The notes under the pieces are model-generated. The model saw nothing but the letters and a program-made list of their open reading frames with translations, did no database searches and was not told where the DNA came from. 41,515 bases of DNA from an uncultured Clostridia bacterium (GTDB lineage: Bacteria > Bacillota > Clostridia > Christensenellales > Borkfalkiaceae). The stretch is taken from the NCBI GenBank assembly GCA_904501795.1, contig CAJGCK010000003.1:1-41515 (forward strand), given 5' to 3'. The translations under genes were made by a program, and so were the position numbers. Positions within the stretch are counted from its first letter, which is position 1. Each line of letters starts with the position of its first letter. This document shows, piece after piece, positions 1 to 7,893 of this stretch.

Positions 1-1
1 A

Positions 2-1150
2 AGGGTAAGTGAAAAGGCGGTAGGACAAGAGATACTCAAAAGTTTAAGTCCTACGCAACAAGTTATAAAAATAGTTAACGAGCAATTGATAGAACTAATG
101 GGTTCATCGGTTAGCAAGTTAAATTTTTCGGGGCAAACCCCGGGCGTGATATTGATGAGCGGTTTGCAAGGCGCAGGTAAGACAACGTTGGTCGGTAAAC
201 TTGGGCTAATGCTAAAAAAACAGGGTAAAAACCCTCTTTTAGTCGCTTGTGACGTATATAGACCCGCAGCAATCAATCAACTTAAAGTTGTGGGAGAGAA
301 AGCTGGTTGCACGGTTTTTGAAAAGGGGCAAGGCAATCCCGTTAAAATAGCTAAAGAAGGCGTTGCCCACGCGAAATCGTACGGGCACGACGTCGTGATT
401 ATAGACACTGCCGGAAGATTGCAAATCGACGAGCAGTTGATGAAAGAGTTAGAAGACATTAAGCGTGAAGTAAACCCTACCGAAATACTTTTGGTAGTCG
501 ATGCGATGACGGGTCAAGTTGCCGTAGAAGTGGCTTCTACCTTTAATTCAAGGCTTGAAGTAACGGGCTTAGTATTAACCAAATTAGACGGTGATACAAG
601 GGGCGGTGCAACCCTTTCGATGAAAGCGGTTACGGGCAAACCGATAAAATTCTGTTCCGTTGGCGAAAAGCTTGGGGATTTAGAGCCTTTCTATCCCGAT
701 AGAATGGCAAACCGAATTCTCGGTATGGGCGACGTTTTAACGCTTATAGAAAAGGCGCAAGAAGCGGTGACCGAAGAACAAGCACGCAAAATGGAAAAAA
801 AGTTCAAAGAGAATTCGTTTACGTTAGAAGACTTTTTAGAACAGTTTGAGACCATGAGCAAGATGGGTGGAATAAAAGACGTGTTGGCTATGATGCCGGG
901 CTCGTTTGGGAAGTTTAAGATAAACGACGGCGATATAGACGAGAAGAAGATGGTGTCGATAAAAGCGGTAATACAGTCGATGACCAAGAAGGAGAGAGAA
1001 AATCCGTCGATAATCAACTCGTCGCGCAAAATACGGATTGCAAAGGGTTGTGGGCTTCAAGTACAAGACGTAAATAAGGTGCTTAAACAGTTTGAACAAA
1101 CCAAACAAATGATGAAACAAATGAAAAACAATAAAATGTTTAGATTTTAA
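2..1150 (+). CDS. ffh: Signal recognition particle GTPase Ffh (5' end cut)
   Basis: Protein core of the signal recognition particle, which binds 4.5S RNA and signal sequences of nascent membrane and secreted proteins. The reading frame is open from base 2, so the gene runs off the left edge and lacks roughly the first 60 residues. The first visible residues (RVSEKAVGQEILKSL) match the end of the N domain. The G domain shows the P-loop GLQGAGKTT, DVYRPAA, DTAGRLQ and TKLDGDTRGG. The methionine-rich M domain follows, with SKMGGIKDVLAMMPG, the RNA-binding stretch SRKIRIAKGCG and a Met-rich tail. A TTG at 86 could be mistaken for a start but lies inside the N domain. It heads the ffh-rpsP-khpA-rimM-trmD cluster and ends 28 bases before rpsP. 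Confidence 0.96.
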   Translation, partial: RVSEKAVGQEILKSLSPTQQVIKIVNEQLIELMGSSVSKLNFSGQTPGVILMSGLQGAGKTTLVGKLGLMLKKQGKNPLLVACDVYRPAAINQLKVVGEKAGCTVFEKGQGNPVKIAKEGVAHAKSYGHDVVIIDTAGRLQIDEQLMKELEDIKREVNPTEILLVVDAMTGQVAVEVASTFNSRLEVTGLVLTKLDGDTRGGATLSMKAVTGKPIKFCSVGEKLGDLEPFYPDRMANRILGMGDVLTLIEKAQEAVTEEQARKMEKKFKENSFTLEDFLEQFETMSKMGGIKDVLAMMPGSFGKFKINDGDIDEKKMVSIKAVIQSMTKKERENPSIINSSRKIRIAKGCGLQVQDVNKVLKQFEQTKQMMKQMKNNKMFRF

Positions 1151-1178
1151 TAAAAAAATTTTTTAGGAGAACAAAAAA

Positions 1179-1475
1179 ATGGCAGTAAAAATGAGATTAA
1201 CCAGAATGGGCGACAAAAAATCACCTTTCTACCGTATCGTAATTACGGACAGCAGAAACGCAAGAGACGGAGCATATATCGACAAAGTTGGATATTATAA
1301 TCCTATTACTCAACCGGCTGAAATCGTTATCGACGAAGCAAAGGCAAAAGATTGGCTTGCAAAAGGCGTTCAACCCACCGAAACGGTAAGAAACATTTTA
1401 GTGGCAAAAGAAATTTTACCAAAGCCCACTAAATTGTCGCCTTCAAGAACCAAAGGTAGCAAAAAAGAAGACTAA
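1179..1475 (+). CDS. rpsP: 30S ribosomal protein S16
   Basis: Small-subunit ribosomal protein S16, 98 residues, close to the usual 80-100. It binds 16S rRNA and is needed for 30S assembly. The N-terminus MAVKMRLTRMGDKKSPFYRI and the following DSRNARDGAYIDKVGYYNP are family hallmarks. The start is fixed by the conserved N-terminus and an AGGAGA ribosome binding site about 10 bases upstream. It lies between ffh and khpA, the standard Firmicutes arrangement, and is probably co-transcribed with both. The C-terminal tail beyond about residue 85 is basic and Ser/Thr-rich, as is common. Confidence 0.97.
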   Translation: MAVKMRLTRMGDKKSPFYRIVITDSRNARDGAYIDKVGYYNPITQPAEIVIDEAKAKDWLAKGVQPTETVRNILVAKEILPKPTKLSPSRTKGSKKED

Positions 1476-1490
1476 TTTAAGGAGTTAAAA

Positions 1491-1736
1491 ATGATAGAAC
1501 TCATTAAATACGTCGTTGAACAATTTGCCGGAAAACCGAACGAAATCGAATACGACGTTGTGGATAACGGGAAAGAAGTTTCCGTTACTATAACTTTAGC
1601 GGACAGCGATATGGGTAAGGTAATCGGCCGTCAAGGCAAGATTGCAAAGGCTCTTCGCACGCTCGTTCGCGCAGGCGGTCAAAAAGAAAACAAAAAATAT
1701 AACGTAGAGATTAAAGAACGCGGGGAAAAGGAATAA
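1491..1736 (+). CDS. khpA: KhpA-type KH-domain RNA-binding protein
   Basis: Single KH-domain protein of 81 residues (YlqC/KhpA family). The KH GxxG loop is visible as GKVIGRQGKIAKALR around residues 43-57. In other Firmicutes KhpA pairs with KhpB (Jag) in a small-RNA-binding complex that affects cell elongation and division; no khpB is in this window. AAGGAG precedes the ATG at good spacing. Its place between rpsP and rimM is the normal one for this family, which supports the call more than the short sequence alone. Confidence 0.93.
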   Translation: MIELIKYVVEQFAGKPNEIEYDVVDNGKEVSVTITLADSDMGKVIGRQGKIAKALRTLVRAGGQKENKKYNVEIKERGEKE

Positions 1737-1764
1737 TTTTCCCCCTTTTCTTATCAAACCGAAT

Positions 1765-2274
1765 ATGGAACAATTTCTAAAAGTAGGCGTTATCGTTAAA
1801 CCGCAAGGAATAAAAGGCGAAGTTAAAGTCCAACCGTTAACCGACGACTATTCACGTTTTAAAAAACTTAAAACGGTGTTTATCGACGGTGAAGAAAGGA
1901 AAATTTTATCCGCAAAGATAGGTGTGGACAGCGTTATTCTTGCCGTAAGCGGAATAGTAGACCGTAACCAAGCCGAGTTATATCGTGGCAAATTTTTGCT
2001 AGTGGATAGACAAAACGCCGTAGAACTTAAAAAGGACAATTACTTTATAGTGGATATCATAGGTTGTAGAGTGGTGACCGACGACGATGAACAGATAGGC
2101 GAAGTCATAGAAGTTACCCCCGCCGTGAGAGACGTGTTTACCGTTAAATGTTTTAGCGGTAAGATTTTGCGTTTTCCATTTTTGAAAGATTTGTTGGTTT
2201 CGGTAGATATTGAAAATAAGACTATAACCGTTAAAGATAAGCGCTTAAAGGAAGTGAGTTGTTATGAGGATTGA
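1765..2274 (+). CDS. rimM: 16S rRNA processing protein RimM
   Basis: Ribosome maturation factor of 169 residues, the usual length. It binds S19 and helps mature the 3' (head) domain of the 30S subunit. The N-terminal barrel starts with VGVIVKPQGIKGEVKVQPLTD, matching the family signature of a Gly-rich VG.I...HGlkGEVkV; the second, PRC-barrel domain follows at about residue 95 (YFIVDIIGCRVV). The 3' end overlaps trmD by 11 bases, which points to translational coupling. The ATG at 1765 follows the previous gene by 28 bases; no strong ribosome binding site is visible in front of it. Confidence 0.95.
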   Translation: MEQFLKVGVIVKPQGIKGEVKVQPLTDDYSRFKKLKTVFIDGEERKILSAKIGVDSVILAVSGIVDRNQAELYRGKFLLVDRQNAVELKKDNYFIVDIIGCRVVTDDDEQIGEVIEVTPAVRDVFTVKCFSGKILRFPFLKDLLVSVDIENKTITVKDKRLKEVSCYED

Positions 2275-2935
2275 CGTACTAACGCTATTTCCCGAAATGT
2301 TTACGCCTTTACAAACAAGCATAATAGGTAGGGCGGTAGAAGACAAAAAAATAGAAATTTACGTGCACGACATTAGGGACTATTCGCAAGACAAACATAA
2401 AAAGTGTGACGATACTCCTTTTGGTGGTGGCGCGGGAATGGTTATGACCGCTCAGCCTATTAAGGACGCAATTTTATCGGTTGATCCCGATCACGAAGCG
2501 GTAAGAATATTTATGTCGCCACGTGGCAAAGTGTTTAACCAAACCACCGTTTTAGAATACGCAAAGGAAAAGCGTTTATTGCTTCTTTGCGGGCACTACG
2601 AAGGGGTTGACCAACGGGTTATAGACCTTTTTATCGACCAAGAATTGTCTATCGGCGACTATGTTTTAACGGGTGGAGAAATACCCGCTATGGCGGTGGT
2701 TGACGCCGTTTGCCGTTACGTTGACGGGGTTATTTCGACCGAGTCTTTGGAAAGTGAAAGTTTTTCGGAAGGCTTGCTTGAATACGCGCAATATACCCGT
2801 CCGCAAGAGTTTATGGGACTAAAAGTTCCAAGCGTTTTACTAAGCGGTAATCACGCCGAAATTGCAAAATGGCGAAAAGAGAATTCGCTTGAAAAAACCA
2901 AGCAATCTCGCCCCGATTTATTGGAGAAAAAATAA
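2264..2935 (+). CDS. trmD: tRNA (guanine-37-N1) methyltransferase TrmD
   Basis: SAM-dependent methyltransferase that makes m1G37 in tRNAs and prevents +1 frameshifting. It is a SPOUT-fold dimer with a trefoil knot. Visible hallmarks are MRIDVLTLFPEMF at the N-terminus, DDTPFGGGAGMVM, the knot motifs LLLCGHYEGVDQRV and IGDYVLTGGEIPAM, and the C-terminal RPDL. The length of 223 residues is slightly short of the common 230-245, the difference lying at the C-terminus. It overlaps rimM by 11 bases and its TAA shares one base with the rbgA ATG (TAATG), so the three are probably translated in a coupled way. Confidence 0.97.
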   Translation: MRIDVLTLFPEMFTPLQTSIIGRAVEDKKIEIYVHDIRDYSQDKHKKCDDTPFGGGAGMVMTAQPIKDAILSVDPDHEAVRIFMSPRGKVFNQTTVLEYAKEKRLLLLCGHYEGVDQRVIDLFIDQELSIGDYVLTGGEIPAMAVVDAVCRYVDGVISTESLESESFSEGLLEYAQYTRPQEFMGLKVPSVLLSGNHAEIAKWRKENSLEKTKQSRPDLLEKK

Positions 2936-3768
2936 TGCAACATTTACAATGGTTTCCCGGTCACATGACCAAAGCCATGCGTATGATGGAAGAAAATTTA
3001 AAAGCGGTTGACGGGGTGTTAATCGTTTTAGACGCTCGTGCGCCAAAGGCTTCGCTAAACAATAAACTTAATAAACTTTTTGAAAACAAAAAGGTTTTAT
3101 ACGTGCTAAACAAAAGCGATTTAGCCGACCAAATAAAACTAAAAAAAGTTATCGAAGAATTCCGTGCGGAAGGCAAGGCGGTTTTAGCAATCACCGCTAT
3201 GGACAAACGCGCGGTAGATACCCTTTACGAGAAATTATTCTCTTTGCTTAAAGACAAGTTGGAACGTAATAAACTAAAGGGAGTATTTAAGCCGATAAGA
3301 ATAATGGTTGCAGGTATTCCCAACACTGGTAAATCGACCATAATTAACGCGCTTTGCGGTGGCAAGAAGGCGGTAACGGGCGATAAAGCAGGGGTAACCA
3401 AGGGCAAACAATGGGTTCGTCTTCGTGAACTAGAATTGTTAGATACGCCAGGGACAATGCCACCCGCTTTTGAGAACCAAACGCTTGCAAAACACCTTGC
3501 GTATATCGGCAGTATGAACGACGCTAATATAGATTTCGTCGATTTGGCGTTCGAGTTTTTGAAAGAGATTAAAGAAACTTATCCACAACTTATAACCGCA
3601 AAATACGGGATAGAAGACTGTTCTGTGGGCCCGTTAGAACTGTTTAACGCGATATGTGTTCGTCGTGGTTTTTTAATGAAAGGCGGGGAATACGATTATG
3701 ACCGCTGTGCCGTTGCCGTGATAGACGATTTTAGAAAGGGAAGGCTTGGGAAAATAGTACTCGACTGA
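2935..3768 (+). CDS. rbgA: Ribosome biogenesis GTPase RbgA (YlqF)
   Basis: Circularly permuted GTPase needed late in 50S assembly. The G motifs come in the permuted order: G4 NKSD at about residues 59-62, G1 GIPNTGKST at 127-135, then G3 DTPG at 170-173. The N-terminus HLQWFPGHMTKAMR is the YlqF signature. A C-terminal helical domain follows. Length is 277 residues, normal for the family. The gene starts within the trmD stop codon and is followed after one base by rnhB. In Bacillus rplS stands between trmD and this gene; here rplS is moved downstream of yraN. Confidence 0.95.
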   Translation: MQHLQWFPGHMTKAMRMMEENLKAVDGVLIVLDARAPKASLNNKLNKLFENKKVLYVLNKSDLADQIKLKKVIEEFRAEGKAVLAITAMDKRAVDTLYEKLFSLLKDKLERNKLKGVFKPIRIMVAGIPNTGKSTIINALCGGKKAVTGDKAGVTKGKQWVRLRELELLDTPGTMPPAFENQTLAKHLAYIGSMNDANIDFVDLAFEFLKEIKETYPQLITAKYGIEDCSVGPLELFNAICVRRGFLMKGGEYDYDRCAVAVIDDFRKGRLGKIVLD

Positions 3769-3769
3769 T

Positions 3770-4384
3770 ATGGATAATTTAGAATACGAAAGAAAATATT
3801 ATGAAAAAGGAATGGTTGTTGCCGGGGTAGACGAAGTGGGTAGAGGTCCACTAGCAGGCCCCGTAGTGTGTTGCGCCGTTATTATGCCAAAAGGTGAAGT
3901 GATAGACGGCGTTACCGATAGTAAAAAACTATCCGAGAAGAAAAGGGAGCAACTTGCCGAGAAGATAAAGAGCAGTGCGGTGAGTTATTTTATTGCACAA
4001 GTAGATCAAGAAGAAATTGATAGGATAAATATACTAAACGCCGTAAAAAAATGTATGGTAATGGCGGTTAAAGGTCTTTCGGTCACACCCGACGTAACGC
4101 TTGTCGACGGGGTGGATACGGGACTTGAAATACCCGCCGAATACGTTATTAAAGGCGACCAAAAAAGTTATTCTATAAGTTGCGCTTCAATTTTAGCCAA
4201 AGTTTTTAGGGACAACATGATGGTGGAGCAGTCAAAAATCTATACTGGATACGGGTTAGAAAAGCATAAGGGTTACGGCACGAAGGCGCACATAGAAAGT
4301 ATTAAGGAGAATGGACCTTGCAAATTGCACAGAAAAACTTTTATAAAAAATTTTTGGGTAGACAAGGCGAACGGCGAGCAGTAG
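3770..4384 (+). CDS. rnhB: Ribonuclease HII
   Basis: Cleaves RNA in RNA-DNA hybrids and removes single ribonucleotides from DNA. The 204 residues contain the type 2 RNase H signature GVDEVGRGPLAGPVV with catalytic Asp21 and Glu22, then DSKKLSEKKRE, an acidic LVDG region, SCASILAKVFRD and GYGTKAHIE. The ATG at 3770 follows the rbgA stop by one base. The last 67 bases overlap yraN in another frame. The C-terminal residues HRKTFIKNFW resemble the usual HR.SF end of this family, so the overlapping end is genuine coding sequence. Confidence 0.96.
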   Translation: MDNLEYERKYYEKGMVVAGVDEVGRGPLAGPVVCCAVIMPKGEVIDGVTDSKKLSEKKREQLAEKIKSSAVSYFIAQVDQEEIDRINILNAVKKCMVMAVKGLSVTPDVTLVDGVDTGLEIPAEYVIKGDQKSYSISCASILAKVFRDNMMVEQSKIYTGYGLEKHKGYGTKAHIESIKENGPCKLHRKTFIKNFWVDKANGEQ

Positions 4385-4683
4385 AATTCTTGCGAGATAA
4401 GGGATATAAGATACTCGAAAGCAACTACAAAACGCATTTAGGCGAGATAGACGTTATTGCAAAAGATAAAGAATACACCGTTTTCGTAGAAGTAAAAACG
4501 CGAATTAACGACGATTACGGCGCGCCGAGTGAAGCGGTAGACAAGAGAAAAAGGGAAAAGTATTATTTAGTAGCAACGGAGTATTTACAAAGGAATAAGT
4601 TGTTAAACACGCCGGCGCGATTCGACGTGGTAGAAATAGAGAATGGCAAAATAAATCATATAATTGATGCGTTTTGTATGTAA
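4318..4683 (+). CDS. yraN: YraN family (UPF0102) nuclease-like protein, TTG start
   Basis: Member of UPF0102, a family with a restriction-endonuclease-like fold and no settled role, often found next to rnhB. Visible family features are GRQGERRAVEFLRDKGYKIL near the N-terminus and the candidate metal-binding motif GEIDVIA...FVEVKTR. The start is a TTG at 4318; the alternative TTG at 4354 would cut into the conserved region. An AAGGAG at 4304-4309, inside rnhB, sits 8 bases before 4318 and supports that start. The result is a 67-base overlap with rnhB in a different frame. Length of 121 residues is typical. Confidence 0.9.
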   Translation: MQIAQKNFYKKFLGRQGERRAVEFLRDKGYKILESNYKTHLGEIDVIAKDKEYTVFVEVKTRINDDYGAPSEAVDKRKREKYYLVATEYLQRNKLLNTPARFDVVEIENGKINHIIDAFCM

Positions 4684-4689
4684 AAACGC

Positions 4690-4718
4690 TTGCCAAACTT
4701 AAAAAAAAATGGTATTAT
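4690..4718 (+). promoter_or_regulatory. Promoter of rplS
   Basis: TTGCCA at 4690-4695, a 17-base A-rich spacer and TATTAT at 4713-4718. An overlapping TATAAT at 4716-4721 would give a 20-base spacer. It starts 7 bases after the yraN stop, so rplS can be transcribed separately from the upstream operon. Confidence 0.65.
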
Positions 4719-4721
4719 AAT

Positions 4722-4787
4722 ATGGCTTCGGGTGTTCCGCTTGCATTTTTTGGCAATGAACACTTAGTAAATAGGAGGTAAAAGCAC
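4722..4787 (+). promoter_or_regulatory. Leader hairpin of rplS, probable L19 leader
   Basis: Between the promoter and the L19 start codon lies a hairpin: GTGTTC (4732-4737) pairs with GAACAC (4758-4763), and inside it TTGC (4741-4744) pairs with GCAA (4753-4756), with an asymmetric internal loop of CGC against T. The GGAGG ribosome binding site (4774-4778) follows the stem by ten bases. Position and shape fit the Firmicutes L19 leader RNA family, a presumed autoregulatory site for L19. The assignment rests on recollection of that family and was not searched. Confidence 0.55.
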
Positions 4788-5132
4788 ATGAGTAAGATTA
4801 TAGACGCAATCAATCAAGAAAGTTTGAAAAAAGAAGTTCCCGCATTTAACGTAGGTGATACGGTAAGAGTAATGGTAAAGGTTATAGAAGGGGACAGAGA
4901 AAGATTACAAGCGTTCGAAGGCATAGTTATCGCTAGAAAGAACGGCGGTATAAGCGAAACCTTTAAGGTAAGAAGAATGTCTTTCGGCGTTGGTGTTGAA
5001 AAAACTTTCCCGATCCACTCACCCAAGGTTGCAGATATTCAAGTAGTAAGAAGAGGTAAGGTTCGCCGTGCTAAACTTTATTATTTGAGAGAAAGAACGG
5101 GTAAAGCTGCAAAGGTTAAAGAAATTAAATAG
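4788..5132 (+). CDS. rplS: 50S ribosomal protein L19
   Basis: Large-subunit protein at the 30S-50S interface, 114 residues, the usual length. Signatures include FNVGDTVRVMVKVIEGDRERLQAFEG, ARKNGGISETFKVRRMSFGVGVEKTFPIHSPKV (in part) and the C-terminal RRGKVRRAKLYYLRERTGKAAK. A strong AGGAGG precedes the ATG. In Bacillus this gene lies between trmD and rbgA; here it stands alone downstream of yraN, with its own promoter, leader hairpin and terminator. Confidence 0.97.
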   Translation: MSKIIDAINQESLKKEVPAFNVGDTVRVMVKVIEGDRERLQAFEGIVIARKNGGISETFKVRRMSFGVGVEKTFPIHSPKVADIQVVRRGKVRRAKLYYLRERTGKAAKVKEIK

Positions 5133-5155
5133 TAATTTAACGGAAAAAGAAAATG

Positions 5156-5186
5156 GAACTTGTCGAAAGATAAGTTCTTTTTTTTT
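5156..5186 (+). terminator. Rho-independent terminator after rplS
   Basis: GAACTT (5156-5161) pairs with AAGTTC (5172-5177) around a ten-base loop whose edges can pair further, followed by nine T. It lies 23 bases after the rplS stop. Confidence 0.75.
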
Positions 5187-5195
5187 GTTAATCCG

Positions 5196-5224
5196 TTTAC
5201 AAAACGGTTCAAATATTATATAAT
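5196..5224 (+). promoter_or_regulatory. Promoter of the comM-yfcE operon
   Basis: TTTACA at 5196-5201, exactly 17 bases, then a consensus TATAAT at 5219-5224. The predicted start point near 5231 leaves a leader of about 50 bases before the comM ATG. No other promoter or terminator is obvious until 17495, so it may drive twelve genes. Confidence 0.8.
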
Positions 5225-5279
5225 AGAATATCATACTATATATAATGTTTAGAAAAACGATTTTTTTGGGGAAAAATAA

Positions 5280-6791
5280 ATGATAGCAAAAGTGCTTGGT
5301 TATGTTTTAATAGGAATCAACGGTGTACCGGTAAACGTTGAAGTAGACGTTTCGAACGGGCTTCCCGCCCTAGATATCGTTGGACTTGGCGACACAGCGG
5401 TAAAAGAAAGTAAAGAACGCGTTCGTTCGGCAATTAAGAACAGTGGCTTTTCAGTTCCCACTCGCAAAATTACGGTAAATCTCGCGCCGGCTGACGTTAA
5501 GAAGGAAGGCTCTGGGTTAGACCTTCCGCTTGCCGTCGGTATATTAAAAGCTAGCGCTCAACTAAATTGTGAAACAGACGAATACGTTTTTTTTGGCGAA
5601 CTATCGTTAGACGGTGGCTTAAGGAAAATAAACGGAGCGCTTCCGCTAATCATTTCGGCAATTTCTAACGGCAATAAAAAATTTATTATTCCGTTCGACA
5701 ATCGGTTAGAAGCATCTTATATAAACGGGATAGAAGTTTATCCCGCAAAATCGTTAAAAGAAGTGGTAGACCATTTATCAGGTCTAAAACTGCTTGATAA
5801 GGCAATAAAAAAGGACTTTGATTTAGCAAGAGACGACGTAAAATACGATAGCGATTTATCTTTAGTCAAGGGTCAACAAGTTGCCAAACGCGCGCTAGAA
5901 GTTGCTGTCTCAGGCGGGCACAACGTGTTGTTTGTCGGTGCGCCGGGTACGGGAAAGACCATGCTTGCCAAATGTATTCCCACGATAATGCCAGATATGA
6001 CTTTTGAAGAAGCGTTAGAAACCACTAAAATTCACTCGGTTGCAGGCTTGTTAGACGAGAAAGACGGTATAGTATACACTCGTCCGTTTAGAAGTCCGCA
6101 CCATACGTCCACTACCGTTTCTATGACGGGTGGTGGCAATAAAATAAAACCGGGTGAAATAAGTTTGGCGCACAACGGCGTGCTGTTTTTAGACGAAATG
6201 CCCGAGTATAATCGTTCAACCTTAGAAGCGTTGCGTCAACCGCTTGAAGACGGGGAGATTTCAGTTGCAAGAGCAACGGGGTCGGTAAAATATCCCGCAA
6301 ACTTTATGCTATGCGGTAGTATGAACCCTTGCCCGTGCGGGAATTACGGCTCGGCGGATAAAGAGTGTACGTGCACGCCCCAACAAATTGCAAAATACAA
6401 AGCTAAACTTTCTGGTCCGTTATTAGATAGAATAGATCTTCAAGTTGCGGTAGATAGCGTTAAGTATAGCGAACTTACGGACGAAGGCGTGGGTGAAACT
6501 TCAAAGGAAGTACGCGCTAGAGTTAATAGGACGCGTGAAATCCAAAAGAAACGTTTTGAAAAAGACGGGATTTTAGTAAACGCCGATATGGGCGAAAAGC
6601 ATATTAAAAAATATTGCAAGCTAAAAAAAGAATGCGAAGAGGTTTTAAAAAAAGCGTACGAAACGCTTAAACTTTCACCTAGAGCGAGAAGTAGAGTGAT
6701 AAAAGTTGCGCGAACTATTGCCGATATGGAGCTTTACGATAATATAGAAATAAAACACGTTTTAGAGGCGATAAGTTATAGGCACGGTTAA
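5280..6791 (+). CDS. comM: ComM/YifB family Mg-chelatase-like AAA+ ATPase
   Basis: Hexameric AAA+ protein; in naturally competent bacteria ComM promotes branch migration during integration of transformed DNA. It has 503 residues, full length. The N-terminal lon-protease-like (ChlI) domain carries GLPALDIVGLGDTAVKES and NLAPADVKKEGSGLDLPLA. The AAA+ domain has Walker A GAPGTGKTM at about 220-228 and Walker B LFLDEMPEY. A Cys cluster NPCPCGNYG...ECTCTPQQ and the C-terminal LSPRARSRVIKVARTIAD are typical. It stands one base before dprA, another transformation gene, supporting a shared DNA-processing role. The Shine-Dalgarno is weak (GGGGA, 10 bases before the ATG). Confidence 0.93.
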   Translation: MIAKVLGYVLIGINGVPVNVEVDVSNGLPALDIVGLGDTAVKESKERVRSAIKNSGFSVPTRKITVNLAPADVKKEGSGLDLPLAVGILKASAQLNCETDEYVFFGELSLDGGLRKINGALPLIISAISNGNKKFIIPFDNRLEASYINGIEVYPAKSLKEVVDHLSGLKLLDKAIKKDFDLARDDVKYDSDLSLVKGQQVAKRALEVAVSGGHNVLFVGAPGTGKTMLAKCIPTIMPDMTFEEALETTKIHSVAGLLDEKDGIVYTRPFRSPHHTSTTVSMTGGGNKIKPGEISLAHNGVLFLDEMPEYNRSTLEALRQPLEDGEISVARATGSVKYPANFMLCGSMNPCPCGNYGSADKECTCTPQQIAKYKAKLSGPLLDRIDLQVAVDSVKYSELTDEGVGETSKEVRARVNRTREIQKKRFEKDGILVNADMGEKHIKKYCKLKKECEEVLKKAYETLKLSPRARSRVIKVARTIADMELYDNIEIKHVLEAISYRHG

Positions 6792-6792
6792 A

Positions 6793-7893
6793 ATGTTGAA
6801 AGTATATAACAACGCAGAGTTGTGTTTGATTTGGTTAGATAGTTTTAATCGTTTAGAGTACAAACATAAACTTCAAGTATTAAAAATTATAAAAGGCGCA
6901 AAAAGTATAAGCGAAGCGTTAAAAGAGAATAGGGACAAACTAATTTTAGAACTTGGCGCGGAAAGGTATTCTATTTTAACGTGTTCGGCAACGCCCGTTT
7001 ATTTTAAGTTCGTTATGGACGGGCTTAAAAGCAGGGGAATAACCGCCGTTACCTTAGAGAGTGAAGAATACCCCAAAGATCTAGCGGGGTTAGAAATACC
7101 ACCGTTGGTATTATACGCCAAGGGTAATTTAAGTCTTCTTAAAGGCAAACTATTTTCTATAGTTGGTAGTCGAAAAAGTTTACCGTTTTCAATAGGACTT
7201 GCAGGCCAAATAGCAAAGAACTTATCTAAAAATGGTTTTACAATAGTAACGGGTATAGCTGAAGGTATTGATAAGGCGGTTATAGACGGAGTACTAGAAA
7301 CTAATAAAGCGCCCGTTAGCGTAATTGCGGGTGGTTTTGATAACGTTTATCCCGCAGTTCATAAAAATTTAGTTGATGAAATAATAAAGAAATCGGGTTT
7401 GGTTTTAACCGAACATACGCCCGAAGTTATATCAAAGCCGTATTTCTTTCCAATAAGAAATAGAATAATAGCGGGGCTGTCCCGTGGAACGTTAGTAGTT
7501 ATCGCGGGCAAGAAAAGCGGAGCGATTTATACTGCGGAATATTGTATGGAATACGGCAAGGACTTGTTCGCCGTTCCATTTAATCCGGGCGTTCTTTCAG
7601 GCGTAGGTTGTAACGACTTGATAAAACGTGGTGCAATATTAACCGAAAGTCATAAAGATATTTTAGAGTTTTACGGGATAGAAGAAAGTTCACCCGTCCT
7701 TTCGTTAAGCGAAGAAGAACGTGCGATTTTAGCCGTTTTAGCGGAGAGTGAAACTCACGTAGAAAAAATAGCGCAAAAACTTTGCAAAAAAGTAGTAGAT
7801 ATAACCCCCGTTTTATCCATAATGGAAATTAAAGGATTAATAGTAAAAACGGGCGTTAACGTATATGGAGTAACCGTCAACTTGGAGGAATAA
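6793..7893 (+). CDS. dprA: DNA-processing protein DprA
   Basis: Single-stranded DNA-binding protein that protects incoming DNA and loads RecA in transformation. It has 366 residues. The Rossmann-like core runs through IVGSRKS, TGIAEGIDKAVIDG, VIAGGFDNVYPAVHKNL, FFPIRNRIIAGLSRGTLVV and KSGAIYTAEYCMEYGKDLFAVP. The usual SGxARGID is here TGIAEGID and the usual GLD..YP is GFDNVYP, mild departures. The N-terminal segment is SAM-like and the last 60 residues look like the winged-helix domain. It begins one base after comM and abuts topA, the standard dprA-topA arrangement. Confidence 0.93.
   Translation: MLKVYNNAELCLIWLDSFNRLEYKHKLQVLKIIKGAKSISEALKENRDKLILELGAERYSILTCSATPVYFKFVMDGLKSRGITAVTLESEEYPKDLAGLEIPPLVLYAKGNLSLLKGKLFSIVGSRKSLPFSIGLAGQIAKNLSKNGFTIVTGIAEGIDKAVIDGVLETNKAPVSVIAGGFDNVYPAVHKNLVDEIIKKSGLVLTEHTPEVISKPYFFPIRNRIIAGLSRGTLVVIAGKKSGAIYTAEYCMEYGKDLFAVPFNPGVLSGVGCNDLIKRGAILTESHKDILEFYGIEESSPVLSLSEEERAILAVLAESETHVEKIAQKLCKKVVDITPVLSIMEIKGLIVKTGVNVYGVTVNLEE

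Noticed and set aside
86..88. TTG at 86 as the start of Ffh
   Set aside because: The frame is open to base 2 and encodes conserved N-domain residues upstream of 86.
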